DNA of 64,000 bases from assembly GCA_018398815.1 (NCBI GenBank), contig CM031609.1:39215002-39279001 (forward strand). The letters run 5' to 3'. The notes below the pieces were generated by a model. The model worked only from the letters and a program-made list of their open reading frames with translations, did no database searches and had not been told where the DNA came from. Numbering within the stretch: position 1 is the first letter of the stretch; each line of letters opens with the position of its first letter. Position numbers and translations under genes: made by a program. This document shows, in pieces, positions 47,286-60,600 of the stretch. Source of the DNA: Conus ventricosus. Lineage: Eukaryota; Mollusca; Gastropoda; Neogastropoda; Conidae.

Positions 47286-50117
47286 CCAATTATGACTGGT
47301 GAGTTGATTTTAACGTGGTGACAGCCCTGATGTGGCCCCTCTGCGGTCGGCTGGGCTATAAGCAACATTATTTTATCTTATCTACACAGCCAATTAAGTT
47401 GAATTTTGATTTTTTTTTATCCCAATGAACAAAGAAGCAATAATAGCAACAAAATCGGAGTTAAGGTGAAGAAAATGAATTGAAGAACGTCAAACGGGCT
47501 TGAATATTTCACGCCTACATAATGTCGTCGTCCGAGTCGCAGTGATGGCAGATGTACACATATCCATCGTTTGGTGTGCACTGCACATGCGCCACTGTTT
47601 ACATGTAGCACAGCTGGTCCACTTCTCTCTGCTCTTGCTGTCCTTGAACCGCTCACAGCAGACGATGCAGCTTGGATTTTCGTTTTCCTCCTCGCTGCTG
47701 CTGGCCTCGTTGACTCTCTGCACCTTTTTCTTCTGGAGGGAGCGTTTCACTGGTTTGCCCTTGGTTCTGGTTGCCCTTGGAGCTGCTGCTTTGCGTTTTT
47801 TTTTCTTCTAGATTGTTTTTGTAGGGACTGCCGTAAGAACTTGTGACTGAGACGTGGCTGGCGTCCTCCGCTTCTTGGCACTAAGTTTGGGTAGTGGGGA
47901 AATGACGCTGATGGGTGGAGCAGGAACCATGACTCATAGTGTCCAGCATCATCATGAGGGATGTACTTACCATCAGTGGAGCCTTGGTGTTGTCACCTGC
48001 AGTGTATCTAGAGATGAAGCTACTCCCCTCAACGTGAACGTGGATGGATCTGCCCAAGGTCTTTGCTGTACTTGTGATCTCAAGTTCCCAACCATTGCCT
48101 TCGGGTCACTCATGTGTAGGATACGTTCAGCAACTGTTGAGAAATGGAGGCGTTCTGGCATGTCGGCGTTAAGCTCTGCAGCCCCTGGCTCCACGCATAG
48201 ATTTTCACACATGTGGGCAACGACCCTTGCTCTGAGATGGTCAGCTTCGGCATTCTCATAGTGGGCCTTTATTGGGTCCAAACACTCTCCAGTTGATTGG
48301 TTTCTTTGACAGGACTGCAGTTCAGGGTTGAGAGTGATAGAGATCGCTCTGAAGAAGCATCTGCCATCTCCTTTTGTAGCGATTGAGCGTACAGAAGTTT
48401 CATGGGCAGAAAAAGGGGGAGTCTCAGGGACAGGTGCTTGAGACAGTTCAGGGGCTGGTGCTGGAGACGAATTCGGGGACAGGTGCTGGAGATGGTTCAG
48501 GGACAGGTGCTGGAGACGGTTCAGGGACAGGTGTTTGAGACGGTTCTGGGCGGGTGCTCGAAACGGTTCAGGGGCAGGTGCTCGATGATGGTTCAGGGAC
48601 AGGTGCTCGAGATGGTCCAGGGACAGGTGCTCGAGAAGCTGCTTGGCTGGGCTCCATATCACTTTCCTGACAATCTGCACCAAGAGCAGCTTCCATCTGA
48701 GAAAACTCTTCGTCAAAAACATGCCTATTTGGAGGCCATAGTCCAGTCTTTTTGAAGCCATTCACTGCTGTCTCCATTGTGGCCGCCTTGACAAATGCCT
48801 TTCCCACAAGACGGCTGACTTGATGCACGCCTACAGCTCGTCCCTGGCTCGTCCTTAGGAACTGCTCAATGTCAACGTTGTACCAGCTCTTGAACGACTT
48901 GAAAAATGTCACGTCCAACGGCTGCAGTCTGTGGGTGGTATGGGCAGGGAAAGACAAGATAACCACTCCATTCTCCCTTGCCAGTTTGATGGCCTCCAGG
49001 TTTTTGCTGTGGGATGAGTGCCCATCCAGGAGAAGCAGGTGCTTGTTTTCTGGAGTGGATTTCACTGATTTGATGAAGTGCTGCAACCACTGGATGAAAA
49101 CATCAGAGTCGATCCACCCAGAATCTGTGCAGGCAAACACGGTCCCTGTTGGCGCATCCTCCTTCAAGCTCTCAGCCAGTCTTTTCTTTTGAAAATTAGC
49201 ATTGGTGGCAGATAATGTCCTGTGGCCGAATGGCAGTAGACTCCTGTAGTGTTGGCTCCACGCTCCGCACTTGTTGCAGCTCCAACTTGTTTCTTCCCCT
49301 TTACTGAGATGATTTTGGAGAGTGCCTGTACTGTTGAATGGCCCGTTTCATCCATGTTGTAGATGGGTTCCGCAGTAAAGCCATGTTCTTCTACTATCCT
49401 GAAATAGAGGTTGAAGAATTCGCCGACGTCCTGGCGATGAACCCCCTCATTCTTCCGATGGAAGTGGCCTCTGGTGAGCGCAGAGAGAGTTCGGGGTGTC
49501 TCCGCATGAAGTTGTAGTACCAGGTCTTGTTGGCAGCTTGTTTTGTATCACTGAACCCTTAATGCCATGAACATGAGCAATCTGGTATGCCAGTTTTTTT
49601 TAGGTCCATGACTGTGATGCCAAAGAAGAGTTGATCCAGTTGTTTGATGTGCTGCACCAACTCTCTTCCAACTCCTTTGGCAAGACGCATGGGGCCCCAC
49701 GGTGCTTGCATTCAGGGTTGGCGTATTTGTTCAGGCCAAGGCGATGACGGCGGATTGTTGGCTTAGGAATGCCGAATTCCCTGATGCAGCGTTGAAACCC
49801 ATTCCATTTGCAATGGCTGCCAGACATTTTTTCATGTCTTCTGATGTCCAGTTCAGGGGGGCGACATTTTTCTGAAAGAAATAAAAATAAAATAAAATAA
49901 ATAAATGAAGAAAACAGTAACAGTGGAAAGGAAAAGATTCAATAAAGATTACATGGATGCAACTTTTGAAAATAAAAAACACTGAAAGGTAGGGATGTAG
50001 GCCTACAAGGAGAATATGGGGAAATGAAAGAGAGAAAGACAGAGAGATACAAAGAAAGAGAGAGAGACTGAGACACAGGCACATAGAGAGAAAGAGAGAG
50101 AGAGAGAGGGGGGCAGA

Positions 50118-50160
<43 letters not shown>

Positions 50161-53100
50161 AGACAGATAGGCCTAGTTAGACAGAGGCAGGCAGACAAAC
50201 AGACCAACAGAGACCGATTTCCCACAAAAATCACAAATATGAAACATATATTTTTCAAAGCAAACTTTGCTAAAACCCCATGCATTGACTATTAGTTATG
50301 TGACTAAAATTGGGTACGGGTAAAAAAAATAATAGAAGTTATTCAAGTTTTTGACATCCTCCTTTTTGTGTGTGTCATCCTGCATATCGTACCAGAAGTC
50401 ATTGATATCGTACCACCGGTACTATATACAAGACTCTGGCTGGTACCATATGCGTGACTTGGGTAAGCTTGACAATAAGGAGGTATAGCCTAACACATGA
50501 AAAGCTAGGGCCAATGTTTATATCCAAATGTAATCTACAATCACATAGGTATCAATACATATTCAAGTTAATTTTGCTTATTGGTGTCGTGTTTGCATAG
50601 TCACACAAAAATGTCAGACCGAAAATAACATCGAAGTGCGAAAAAAATGATTTTTTCTTACCTGCTAGGGGTTTTCAATCCTTGCCGCCATGTTTGCACT
50701 GGCAAAATGCATCCTTCCTACGGGGCTTTCCCAACACTCAAGCAGGGCCATCTGGTATACGTCATTTCGCGGGAATGTGGGTGGTACGATTTGGATGACA
50801 GGTACGCAATGGGTAACTCTCCCCTATAGTGGCTGACAGAGTGAAGAGACTCCCCACAGCATCTTACACAACCAGCTAAGCACAGAGTTGTACCCCCTTT
50901 TTTCCATTCATGGCCAAAGATCCAACACATCGTCTTGTAGCTGATGTTTAGTCAAACAAAGGGTTTCACATTATTCCCTTACATCATCAGTATTCTAGAA
51001 GTTTGATGCACATTTCTAGAATAACCAATCAAACAAGATGAAACGGACTAAAAACTGGCAAAACCATTCACCAAACCTAATCCCTTGAGCACATTTTTTT
51101 TTACTAACTGAACTAAAAACTTGTGGAACAATCTGCCTGATTGCATTGCCACCACTGGAACTTTTAACAATATCAAAAATTCATTAGACATTAAGCATAG
51201 CTACCAACCTTGTGGAGTCAACATTCAGGAACCAGGGATGAAGGGAGCAGGGTGGGCTGAAATGGGGGTAGGGGGGTAGTTTGGCTTTTCACTGAAAGCA
51301 TTTGTATTTCAGCTGACAAATGTGGGGTATAAAAGAAGTCACTTTTTCCGTTCATGCAATCACCAATATCCATACATCATTTCTGCTTTATTCTGCAATA
51401 TTTACTGTCCATATTAAAAAATGACCCTCCAATCCTCACCACATTTTTAAAAGAAACTTTGAAATTCTGGACCTTCTTCTCCAAAGTTGGGATCTGGGGA
51501 ATAATTTCTGAATTAGGGAAATTCCAGAAAATTGGGGAGGGTTGGCAGCAATGCTGAAGGAATAGCTTCAATACTTTTCTACTGGAAAATATGTGTTACA
51601 TCAGAGATTGCCCATTCACATACCGGGGGAAAAAAATCATCATACCGTCTCTGTATTGAAGCAAAAATCTGACAAAGCCTATAAGCTGAATCATCGTCAT
51701 AAGATTTCATGTCAGCCTATAACTGCAAAGTTCAAAAAGTGTTAGTACTGTGCAGTCTTGAGTCTATGCCAAATATCCATCTACATCCCTTCACCTCTCT
51801 GTGAAGTCTAAGATAGAAAGAAAGAATGGAAACTGAGCGTCAGATGAATGAAGGCAAAGAGGTCGACAGAGGTAGGCTGGCCAATCTGGTCATCCCATTT
51901 TGACCTGAAGATAAAAAAAGGAAACGAGGAGCTACCTGATCTCATTCCTCACCTGTGTGGTTCCATCATTGGTGACCTGACCAGCTACATTGTCGGCCGG
52001 CACTGTCAGGGACACAGGCACGATGTTCTGGCCAGACAGCAGGGACTGGTCGATGTTCAACACCTGCCCAGCCAACCCCACCTGTTGGCCTGTCGCACCG
52101 ACATCCGCCGTGTTGAAGACAATCAGCGGAGCTTGCTGCTGCACCTGCTGCTGCTGCTGCTGGACCTGTTGCTGCTGCTGCTCCAAGGCCGCCGCCGCTG
52201 CCTGCCTCTTACTGGTCCCCCCACGCTTCCCCCGCGGGGCGTCCTGCTTGAAATGGGACAGGATGTGGGATTTACGGTGGCCAGAAGTGCGGAATCGCTG
52301 ATGGCAGTGGGGGCACTTGAAGGGTTTGGCCCCAGTGTGGAGCCTCATGTGTACTTTCAGGCTGCCCTTGGTGGAGAACATGGACGCACACACATGGCAG
52401 TGGAACTGTTTCTCCGCTGCACACACATAAACATCTCTTCTGTGTTAACCTCCATGATACAATTACTCATATCATATAATTCTGGATACATCAACTCCCA
52501 GCTGGCAATGTTTGGTATTGACATCGGAAGATTCAAGTCTGACCATATACAAGAGCAACTGGCTACATAAGCACTAAACTGCTGACTTTAAGAAAATGAT
52601 TTTTTTGATTGAATTAATCATTTCAATTTCATCAACAGTATAATACTGATATCTCTCACTACTGACTTCAAATCAAGTCACACCATTTATGTTCTGTACA
52701 TAAACACGCCAGCCTTACACTTATACATCTACAGCTTTCACCTGTGTTCAAATTACACAAAAACAATGGCCACTTGCTTGCATTCTACAGACAGCTGTAA
52801 TGTACCTAGCTTTTAGACCTAAGTGCTCGTTTTCAACTGTTTTTTCTTGTCAGTTCCTCTTTTTCAAATGTGTATTTTCACTCTAATACATGCAGCTACT
52901 TCTGGACTAATGCCAGTACACTGTGCTCCGTAGTCCCCAACTCCATGATGCATTTAAGTGTAACTGTTATGTGTGGCCAAGCTTATGTCTATGTATTTGA
53001 CAAGGAGCATAATAAATGAGAGCAGCACGTAACAGAAATTGATTTAATGTAATAATCTACGTACAGTGTGGACTTTGAAAAAAATCTTTTTTAACTGCAT

Positions 53101-55158
53101 GCATTATGGTCAGCTAATTTTGCATTAAAAAAGAAAGGAAGTCAACACAATGAATTTCTGTGGAACCAGACAATGCTAAACACTTTGCAACCTATTCTTC
53201 TCTCTCCCTCCATCTCTGCACCTTCTTCACTATGAAAAGAAAGAAAACTTCTCATTCCTATGAAAAGCCATGAAACAACAATAAAAAGTTAATCCATACA
53301 TTTGCAAAGAGCAGGTGTCTACCATGGATCTCTCTCTTGCCACCCCCACTCCCCCTTCCCAGCCCTCACTCTTCCAATAAAAATGTAATAGGGACTACAG
53401 CGAATATGTGTCTCTTCACCTCCTCCAAAAAATTAAGAAAAAATGTTTAAAAAAAAATTACTTTCTCTCTCTCTCTACTGGTTTCATTTAAAAATTATGC
53501 AGCCATTTCTGGGTAAAAGTCAGATTGAAAAAACCAAATCTGGCCAGTCTTGGCATTACAAGACTGTCAATCAACTGGAAAAAAAATTAACACTAAGCCG
53601 TGATTATCATTTTTCATCATGGTGAGTAAATGAGATAATCATTCTTTCTCATTTTTCAAACGCAAAAAGTTGCATTCTGTGATGCATTACTTCAAATTCC
53701 CCCCCCCCCCCCCCCCCCCTTGAGTACAGAACCTTGTCCTGGCTCCAGGGTTGCTCTTTAAAGGGAACAGAGTGCTGTCCCCTGTTGAAAAAAACACCCT
53801 TTCAAAGGGTATTTTGTGAGGGTTGAAAAAAACAACAACAACAGATTCTGGGCAACTTGAACTGGTCTTCCAAACCACAACACATGTAAACCCTTTTTTT
53901 CTTTTTTTGCTTTAATGTACTGGTTATGGCAGGTTCCTCTAATAGCATTACCTACACACCTTCCTGGCCTCAGCCTATCCCACCAACCGACATCCCCTCC
54001 TCCCCTCACCCCGATCAACATGACCAGCCAACAACCTGACCAGCCTACAACCACCCCCCCCCCACCCCCACCCTTAAAAAAAACCCACACTGACTGGGCT
54101 TGTGGGTCCTCATGTGGCTGTCCAGGGTGGACTTGACGGTGAAGGATCGCTGACAGAGGTGGCAGGTGTAGGGCTTCTCCCCGGTGTGGATGCGGATGTG
54201 CCGCTGCAGGTCGCTGGGCTTCTTGAAGGACTTGTGGCAGTGCTGGCACTGGTGGGCATGGGGGTACGGGTCCTCTTCCTGCTGATGCTTATCCTGCGCA
54301 CAGTTCTTCACCATCTCACCACCACCAAAACCAAATCATACAACAAGAGGAAAAAGGAAGAACCAGATGTCAGACAGTTTATTGTTCCATTGCTAACATC
54401 AATATCAACTTTAAGATTGAAAGATAAAATGCTACGCCAACATCCTTCTTGAAACACTACGCAAAACTTAACCAATCTCCAACGTGGCTTAGACAGACTA
54501 ATTTAAGCTGAATGTCTTCCAAAAGTAGAAAAATCTCTTCCCTGAACATGGCATATAAGTACACATTACTTGCTGCTGAAGAATTTACTGTCCAAGTTCT
54601 GAGAATTTTCTAGAAATGCAGAGTATTCTGCCCATTAATGTTTCATTACCAAAACTGAAGGTTCCCTATCAACAGAAAACATACATTTTGGCATGACTGG
54701 AATTATTTGCTAGTGAATGACAATTTTAAAAATGTCAGGAAGTGTTGCATACAGGCAGTCATGGACTTTCACTAGTTCCTTGTTTTCAAAAAGCTTATGA
54801 GAAAATGTCTCGATGGCATCAGTCACATTTTTGGTACTAGGGTGGGGGGTTTTGGGGTTTTTTTTTACTGATATTTCAGGTAAAACTGTATATAAATAAA
54901 CCTGAAGTGTAAGAGTGCATGTCTGTGAATGACTCATTTATATACATACAACCTCAGATCACAACACTTGCACACACAAAAATTGCTCTCCAGCCTTGTA
55001 GGCTTGGGCTTCCCCACTGATACAGAAAGGCATGTCAACTGACAAGCGGCAAAAACATGAAGTATCGAGGCCAAGCACAAAGGGATACAGAAAGCTGAGA
55101 AGAAGGCAGACTAAACAATCTCACTGCTGCTGTGAGGTTTGATATGAACCACAGACTG

Positions 55159-55209
<51 letters not shown>

Positions 55210-55584
55210 CCACCAAGAGCTGTAATTTGGAGAAGTGAAGGAAAGGCACAGCAAAACCCTAACAGGTCTTCCCTGTTCAATGTTTGGCCACAGAATGAAT
55301 GAAAATGTGTATCATTCGGTGCTGAAAGAAAGGGAGGGTGCTGGTTGGATGAGTGCGGGGGGGAGGGGAGGGGGGGGGGAACTCGCTGAGTATCTCAATA
55401 CTATATTTGCTACAAAATCTGGCACAACAAAGCTATGGCATTGGTCATAGTGTGCACCACTTTGACATGGTACAGTACATGATCCTAAATGGGATATTTT
55501 TTAAATTAAAAACTAATGAGGTACAAACTATGCAATACTGCTCCTAACAAAGCATTTTCATCCGCATCATTTAAACCCCTTCAT

Positions 55585-55640
<56 letters not shown>

Positions 55641-57583
55641 TCAAACACATTCACATACACACAGACATATACACACAAACACACACACTCATACTCACAC
55701 ACGTACACTCACACACATACACATACATACACACGCACACCAACACACACACACACACACTCACACCCACACACACACACACACAACACATACACACAGA
55801 GAGATTGAAGTTACCTTGACCTCACTGATGCGGTCCTTCTCGGAGGCGGACTCCATGAGGATCCTCTCGGACACGCTCATGGACTCTTCAGCTGGGGTTT
55901 TCTTCACCAGGGTTTGCAGACCAGGGTCGCCATCCACCTCCACCAGGTTCACCGACGGGGCCTGCTGGGGGGCCAGGTTCTCATCCCCTGCTCACACACA
56001 CAATATCCATACACACCATGTCCATACACACCATGTCCATACACACCATGTCCATACACATCCATGTCCATACACACCATGTCCATACACACCATGTCCA
56101 TAACACCCATTTCCATACACACCATGTCCATATACATCCATGTCCATACACACCATGTCCATACACATCCATGTCCATACACACCATGTCCATACACATC
56201 CATGTCCATATACACCATGTCCATACACACCATGTCCATACACACCATGTCCATACACACCCATGTCCATACACACCATGTGCATACACACCATGTCCAT
56301 ACACACCATGTCCATACACACCCATGTCCATACACATCCATGTCCATACACACCCATGTCCATACACATCCATGTACATACACACCCATGTCCATACACA
56401 CCCATGTCCATACACATCCATGTACATACACACCCATGTCCATACACACCCATGTCCATACACACCATGTCCATACACACCATGTCCATACACACCCATG
56501 TCCATACACATCCATGTACATACATATCCATGTCCATACACACCCATGTCCATACACACCATGTCCATACACATCCATGTCCATACACATCCATGTCCAT
56601 GCACACCATGTCCATGCACATCCATGTCCATACCACCATGTCCATACACATCCATGTCCATACACACCATGTCCATACACACCCATGTCCATACACATCC
56701 ATGTACATACACATCCATGTACATACACACCCATGTCCATACACACCATGTACATACACATCCATGTACATACACAACCCATGTCCATACACACCCATGT
56801 CCATACACACCATGTGCATACACACCATGTCCATACACACCATGTCCATACACACCCATGTCCATACACACCATGTCCATACACACCCATGTCCATACAC
56901 ACCATGTCCATACACACCATGTCCATACACACCATGTCCATACACAACCCATGTCCCATACACACCCATGTCCATACACACCATGTCCATACACACCATG
57001 TCCATACACACCCATGTCCATACACACCATGTCCATACACACCCATGTCCATACACACCATGTCCATACACACCATGTCCATACACATCCCTGTCTCCAC
57101 ATCCAACTTCATATCCTAAAGTTAGTTGCAAAGTGAGGCGACTGCAGGCGGTAATCTAAACAAATTTTTTAAAGTTTAAGTAATAAATCCAACAAACATT
57201 AATAATAAGCGAATCACAAGACAAAACGCAACGTGTTTCAAACCTCTTAGGTCTTCTTAGGCAAGATAAACAGCACTCGAGGACTACAAAAATGGGACAA
57301 GCAATCGCTTATCTTGTCATATTTGGCGCAAGACGGGCACTGAATTTTGACAAGGTAAGTGATTGCTTGTTCTTCATTTTCATTGTCCTGAATGTTGTTC
57401 AACTTGCCTGAAGAAGACCTAAGTGGTCGAAATGCGCCATGTTTTGTCTTTGGATTCGCTTGCTCATGTTTGGCAGATTTATCACTTAAAAAACTTCAAA
57501 TCTGAACAGAAAGGAATACACAACAGCATCTGTAACTCCGGAGAAAAAGAAACAAAAAAAAGCAAAGAAGTGAGCTAAGGCTA

Positions 57584-57621
<38 letters not shown>

Positions 57622-60600
57622 ACTCTCCTCACTGCTCCCTCTACTCACCGACTCCTTCCTGAATGACAGTCTTTCCATGGAACTGCTTGACGGCCTCTTG
57701 CAGGTGGTGATGGAGCGGAACACCTGGGGGCACAGGGGGCACTTCACCTGATGGTTGTGGGACAGCAGGTGGCGGCTGAGGGCAGCGTTGGTGCTGACAC
57801 AGCCTGGCCACACAGGCACTGCAGGTCCCCCCTTGCCGGTGGCGTGGGTCTTCATGTGGGACTTCAGCAGGGCTGGCTGGAGAAGCTGCCTGCTGCACTT
57901 GCTGCACTTGTAGGTGTTGTCACTGCAACCCACCATGCGTCAAACACCATGACAACACGGCTTTGTGGGGCATGCAGAACGCTGCCCGACTTGATGACTC
58001 ACACCGACAAATGCACAGAACAAAACAGAGCTACTGTGAAAACGACCAGACAGGCTATTGTGTAGATTCCGATCAATATGTGCTCCATTCATTTTCTCTC
58101 TAATTCCCCCTCTATCTGTCATGTCCAGATTTTGTTGCAGGAGAGTGTACGTATTCTCTCTCAGTTACACTGCACAGAAGAGCCTTCTTAACAAAATACA
58201 TACTCTTTTTTTCAGCAAGTTACAGGATCAGAAAACAAAAATCACAAAGTTTTTTTGTATATTTTTTAAAATCAAAGCAAGTAGTATGAGTTTCCTTTCC
58301 AATAAATGTACAGGCTTTTTTTTTTCATGTAACAACTGAAAGAAAGTAAATGGGAAGACAACTCCAACAGTAAAACTACACTATTTCATGGTTTCAGCTG
58401 GGCTGTAAGCCTTCAACTGCTGAACTGCACTGAACACCCCTCACTATCAACACGATTTGAAGACATGAACTCCACTCTGTACAATATGTCAATGCTTAAC
58501 TGCTTGATTTGAGTCAAACAATACTGAGCCATGTGAAAAAAAAAAGGACACCAGGTACCACCAATCAACCTGATCATTTTCGCACAGCACATCTCATCTG
58601 ATCTGTCTGCCCCATCCCATCGCAATGTTACAGTGTGATGACCTGATCTGTACTGCCCCATCACAATGTTACAGTCTGATGACCTGATCTGTCTGCCCCA
58701 TCCTATCACAATGTTACAGTCTGATGACCTGATCTGTCTGCCCCATCCCATCACAATGTTACAGTCTGATGACCTGATCTGTCTGCCCCATCACAATGTT
58801 ACAGTGTGATGACCTGATCTGTCTGCCCCATCACAATGTTACAGTCTGATGACCTGATCTCGTCTGCCCCATCCCATCACAATGTTACAGTCTGATGACC
58901 TGATCTGTCTGCCCCATCACAATGTTACAGTGTGATGACCTGATCTGTCTGCCCCATCCCATCACAATGTTACAGTCTCATGACCTGATCTGTCTGCCCC
59001 ATCCCATCACAATGTTACAGTCTGATGACCTGATCTGTCTGCCCTGTCCTATCACAATGTTACAGTCTGATGACCTGATCTGTCTGCCCCATCCCATCAC
59101 AATGTTACAGTCTGATGACCTGATCTGTCTGCCCCATCCCATCACATGGATGTTACAGTCTGATGACCTGATCTGTCTGCCCCATCACAATGTTACAGTC
59201 TGATGACCTGATCTGTCTGCCCCATCCCATCACACGGATGTTACAGTCTGATGACCTGATCTGTCTGCCCCATCACAATGTTACAGTCTGATGACCTGAT
59301 CTGTCTGCCCCATCCCATCACAATGTTACAGTCTGATGACCCGATCTGTCTGCCCCATCCCATCACAATGTTACAGTGTGATGACCTGATCTGTCTGCCT
59401 CATCCCATCACATGGATGTTACAGTCTGATGACCTGATCTGTCTGCCCCATCCCATCACAATGTTACAGTCTCATGACCTGATCTGTCTGCCCCATCCCA
59501 TCACAATGTTACAGTCTGATGACCCGATCTGTCTGCCCCATCACAATGTTACAGTCTGATGACCTGATCTGTCTGCCTCATCCCATCACATGGATGTTAC
59601 AGTCTGATGACCTGATCTGTCTGCCCCATCCCATCACAATGTTACAGTCTGATGACCTGATCTGTCTGCCCCATCCCATCACAATGTTACAGTGTGATGA
59701 CCTGATCTGTCTGCCCCATCACAATGTTACAGTCTGATGACCTGATCTGTCTGCCCCATCCCATCACAATGTTACAGTCTCATGACCTGATCTGTCTGCC
59801 CCATCCCATCACAATGTTACAGTGTGATGACCTGATCTGTCTGCCTCATCCCATCACATGGATGTTACAGTCTGATGACCTGATATGTCTGCCCCATCCC
59901 ATCACAATGTTACAGTCTCATGACCTGATCTGTCTGCCCCATCCCATCACATGGATGTTACAGTCTCATGACCTGATCTGTCTGCCCCATCACAATGTTA
60001 CAGTCTGATCTGTCTGCCCCATCCCATCACAATGTTACAGTCTGATGACCTGATCTGTCTGCCCCATCACAATGTTACAGTCTGATGACCTGATCTGTCT
60101 GCCCCATCACAATGTTACAGTCTCATGACCTGATCTGTCTGCCCCATCCCATCACAATGTTAGTCTGATGACCTGATCTGTCTGCTCATCCCATCACAAT
60201 GTTACAGTGTGATGACCTTATCTGTCTGCCCCGTCCCATCACAATGTTACAGTCTGATGACCTGATCTGTCTGCCCCATGCCATCACAATGTTACAGTGT
60301 GATGACCGATCTGTCTGCCCCATCCCATCACAATGTTACAGTCTGATGTCCTGATCTGTCTGCCCCATCACAATGTTACAGTCTGATGACCTGATTCTGT
60401 CTGCCCCATCCCATCACAATGTTACAGTCTCATGACCTGATCTGTATGCCCCATCCCATCACAATGTTTACAGTCTCATGACCTGATCTGTCTGCCCCAC
60501 CCCATCTCAATGTTACATTCTGATGACCTGATCTGTCTGCCTCATCCCGTCATTATGTTACAGTCTGATGACCTGATCTGTCTGCCTCATCCCGTCATTA

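Larger units (their letters stand above)
46665..50824 (-). mobile_element. pogo-like DNA transposon, 4.16 kb, with OTU and PHD modules
   Basis: Flanked by TA at 46,663-46,664 and 50,825-50,826. The ends are inverted repeats: left GGGGAGGGTTACTGATATCG, right (complement) GGGGAGAGTTACCCATTGCG. Motifs of the type GGTACGATATCARTGAC recur in inverted orientation inside both ends (46,673-46,690, 46,899-46,945, 50,386-50,430, 50,783-50,808), plausible transposase-binding subterminal repeats. The interior carries a broken multi-domain transposase gene (next entry), a CA microsatellite (47,243-47,284) and a 91-bp retroposon. TA duplication and a CENP-B-type DDE domain place it near pogo/Tigger. It lies in an intron of the ZNF236-like gene, same strand. 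Confidence 0.85.

Noticed and set aside
55914..57159. ORFs of 340-400 residues on both strands ([18 protein letters not shown])
   Set aside because: These are by-products of a 15-bp minisatellite; all frames are open and composition is purely repetitive.
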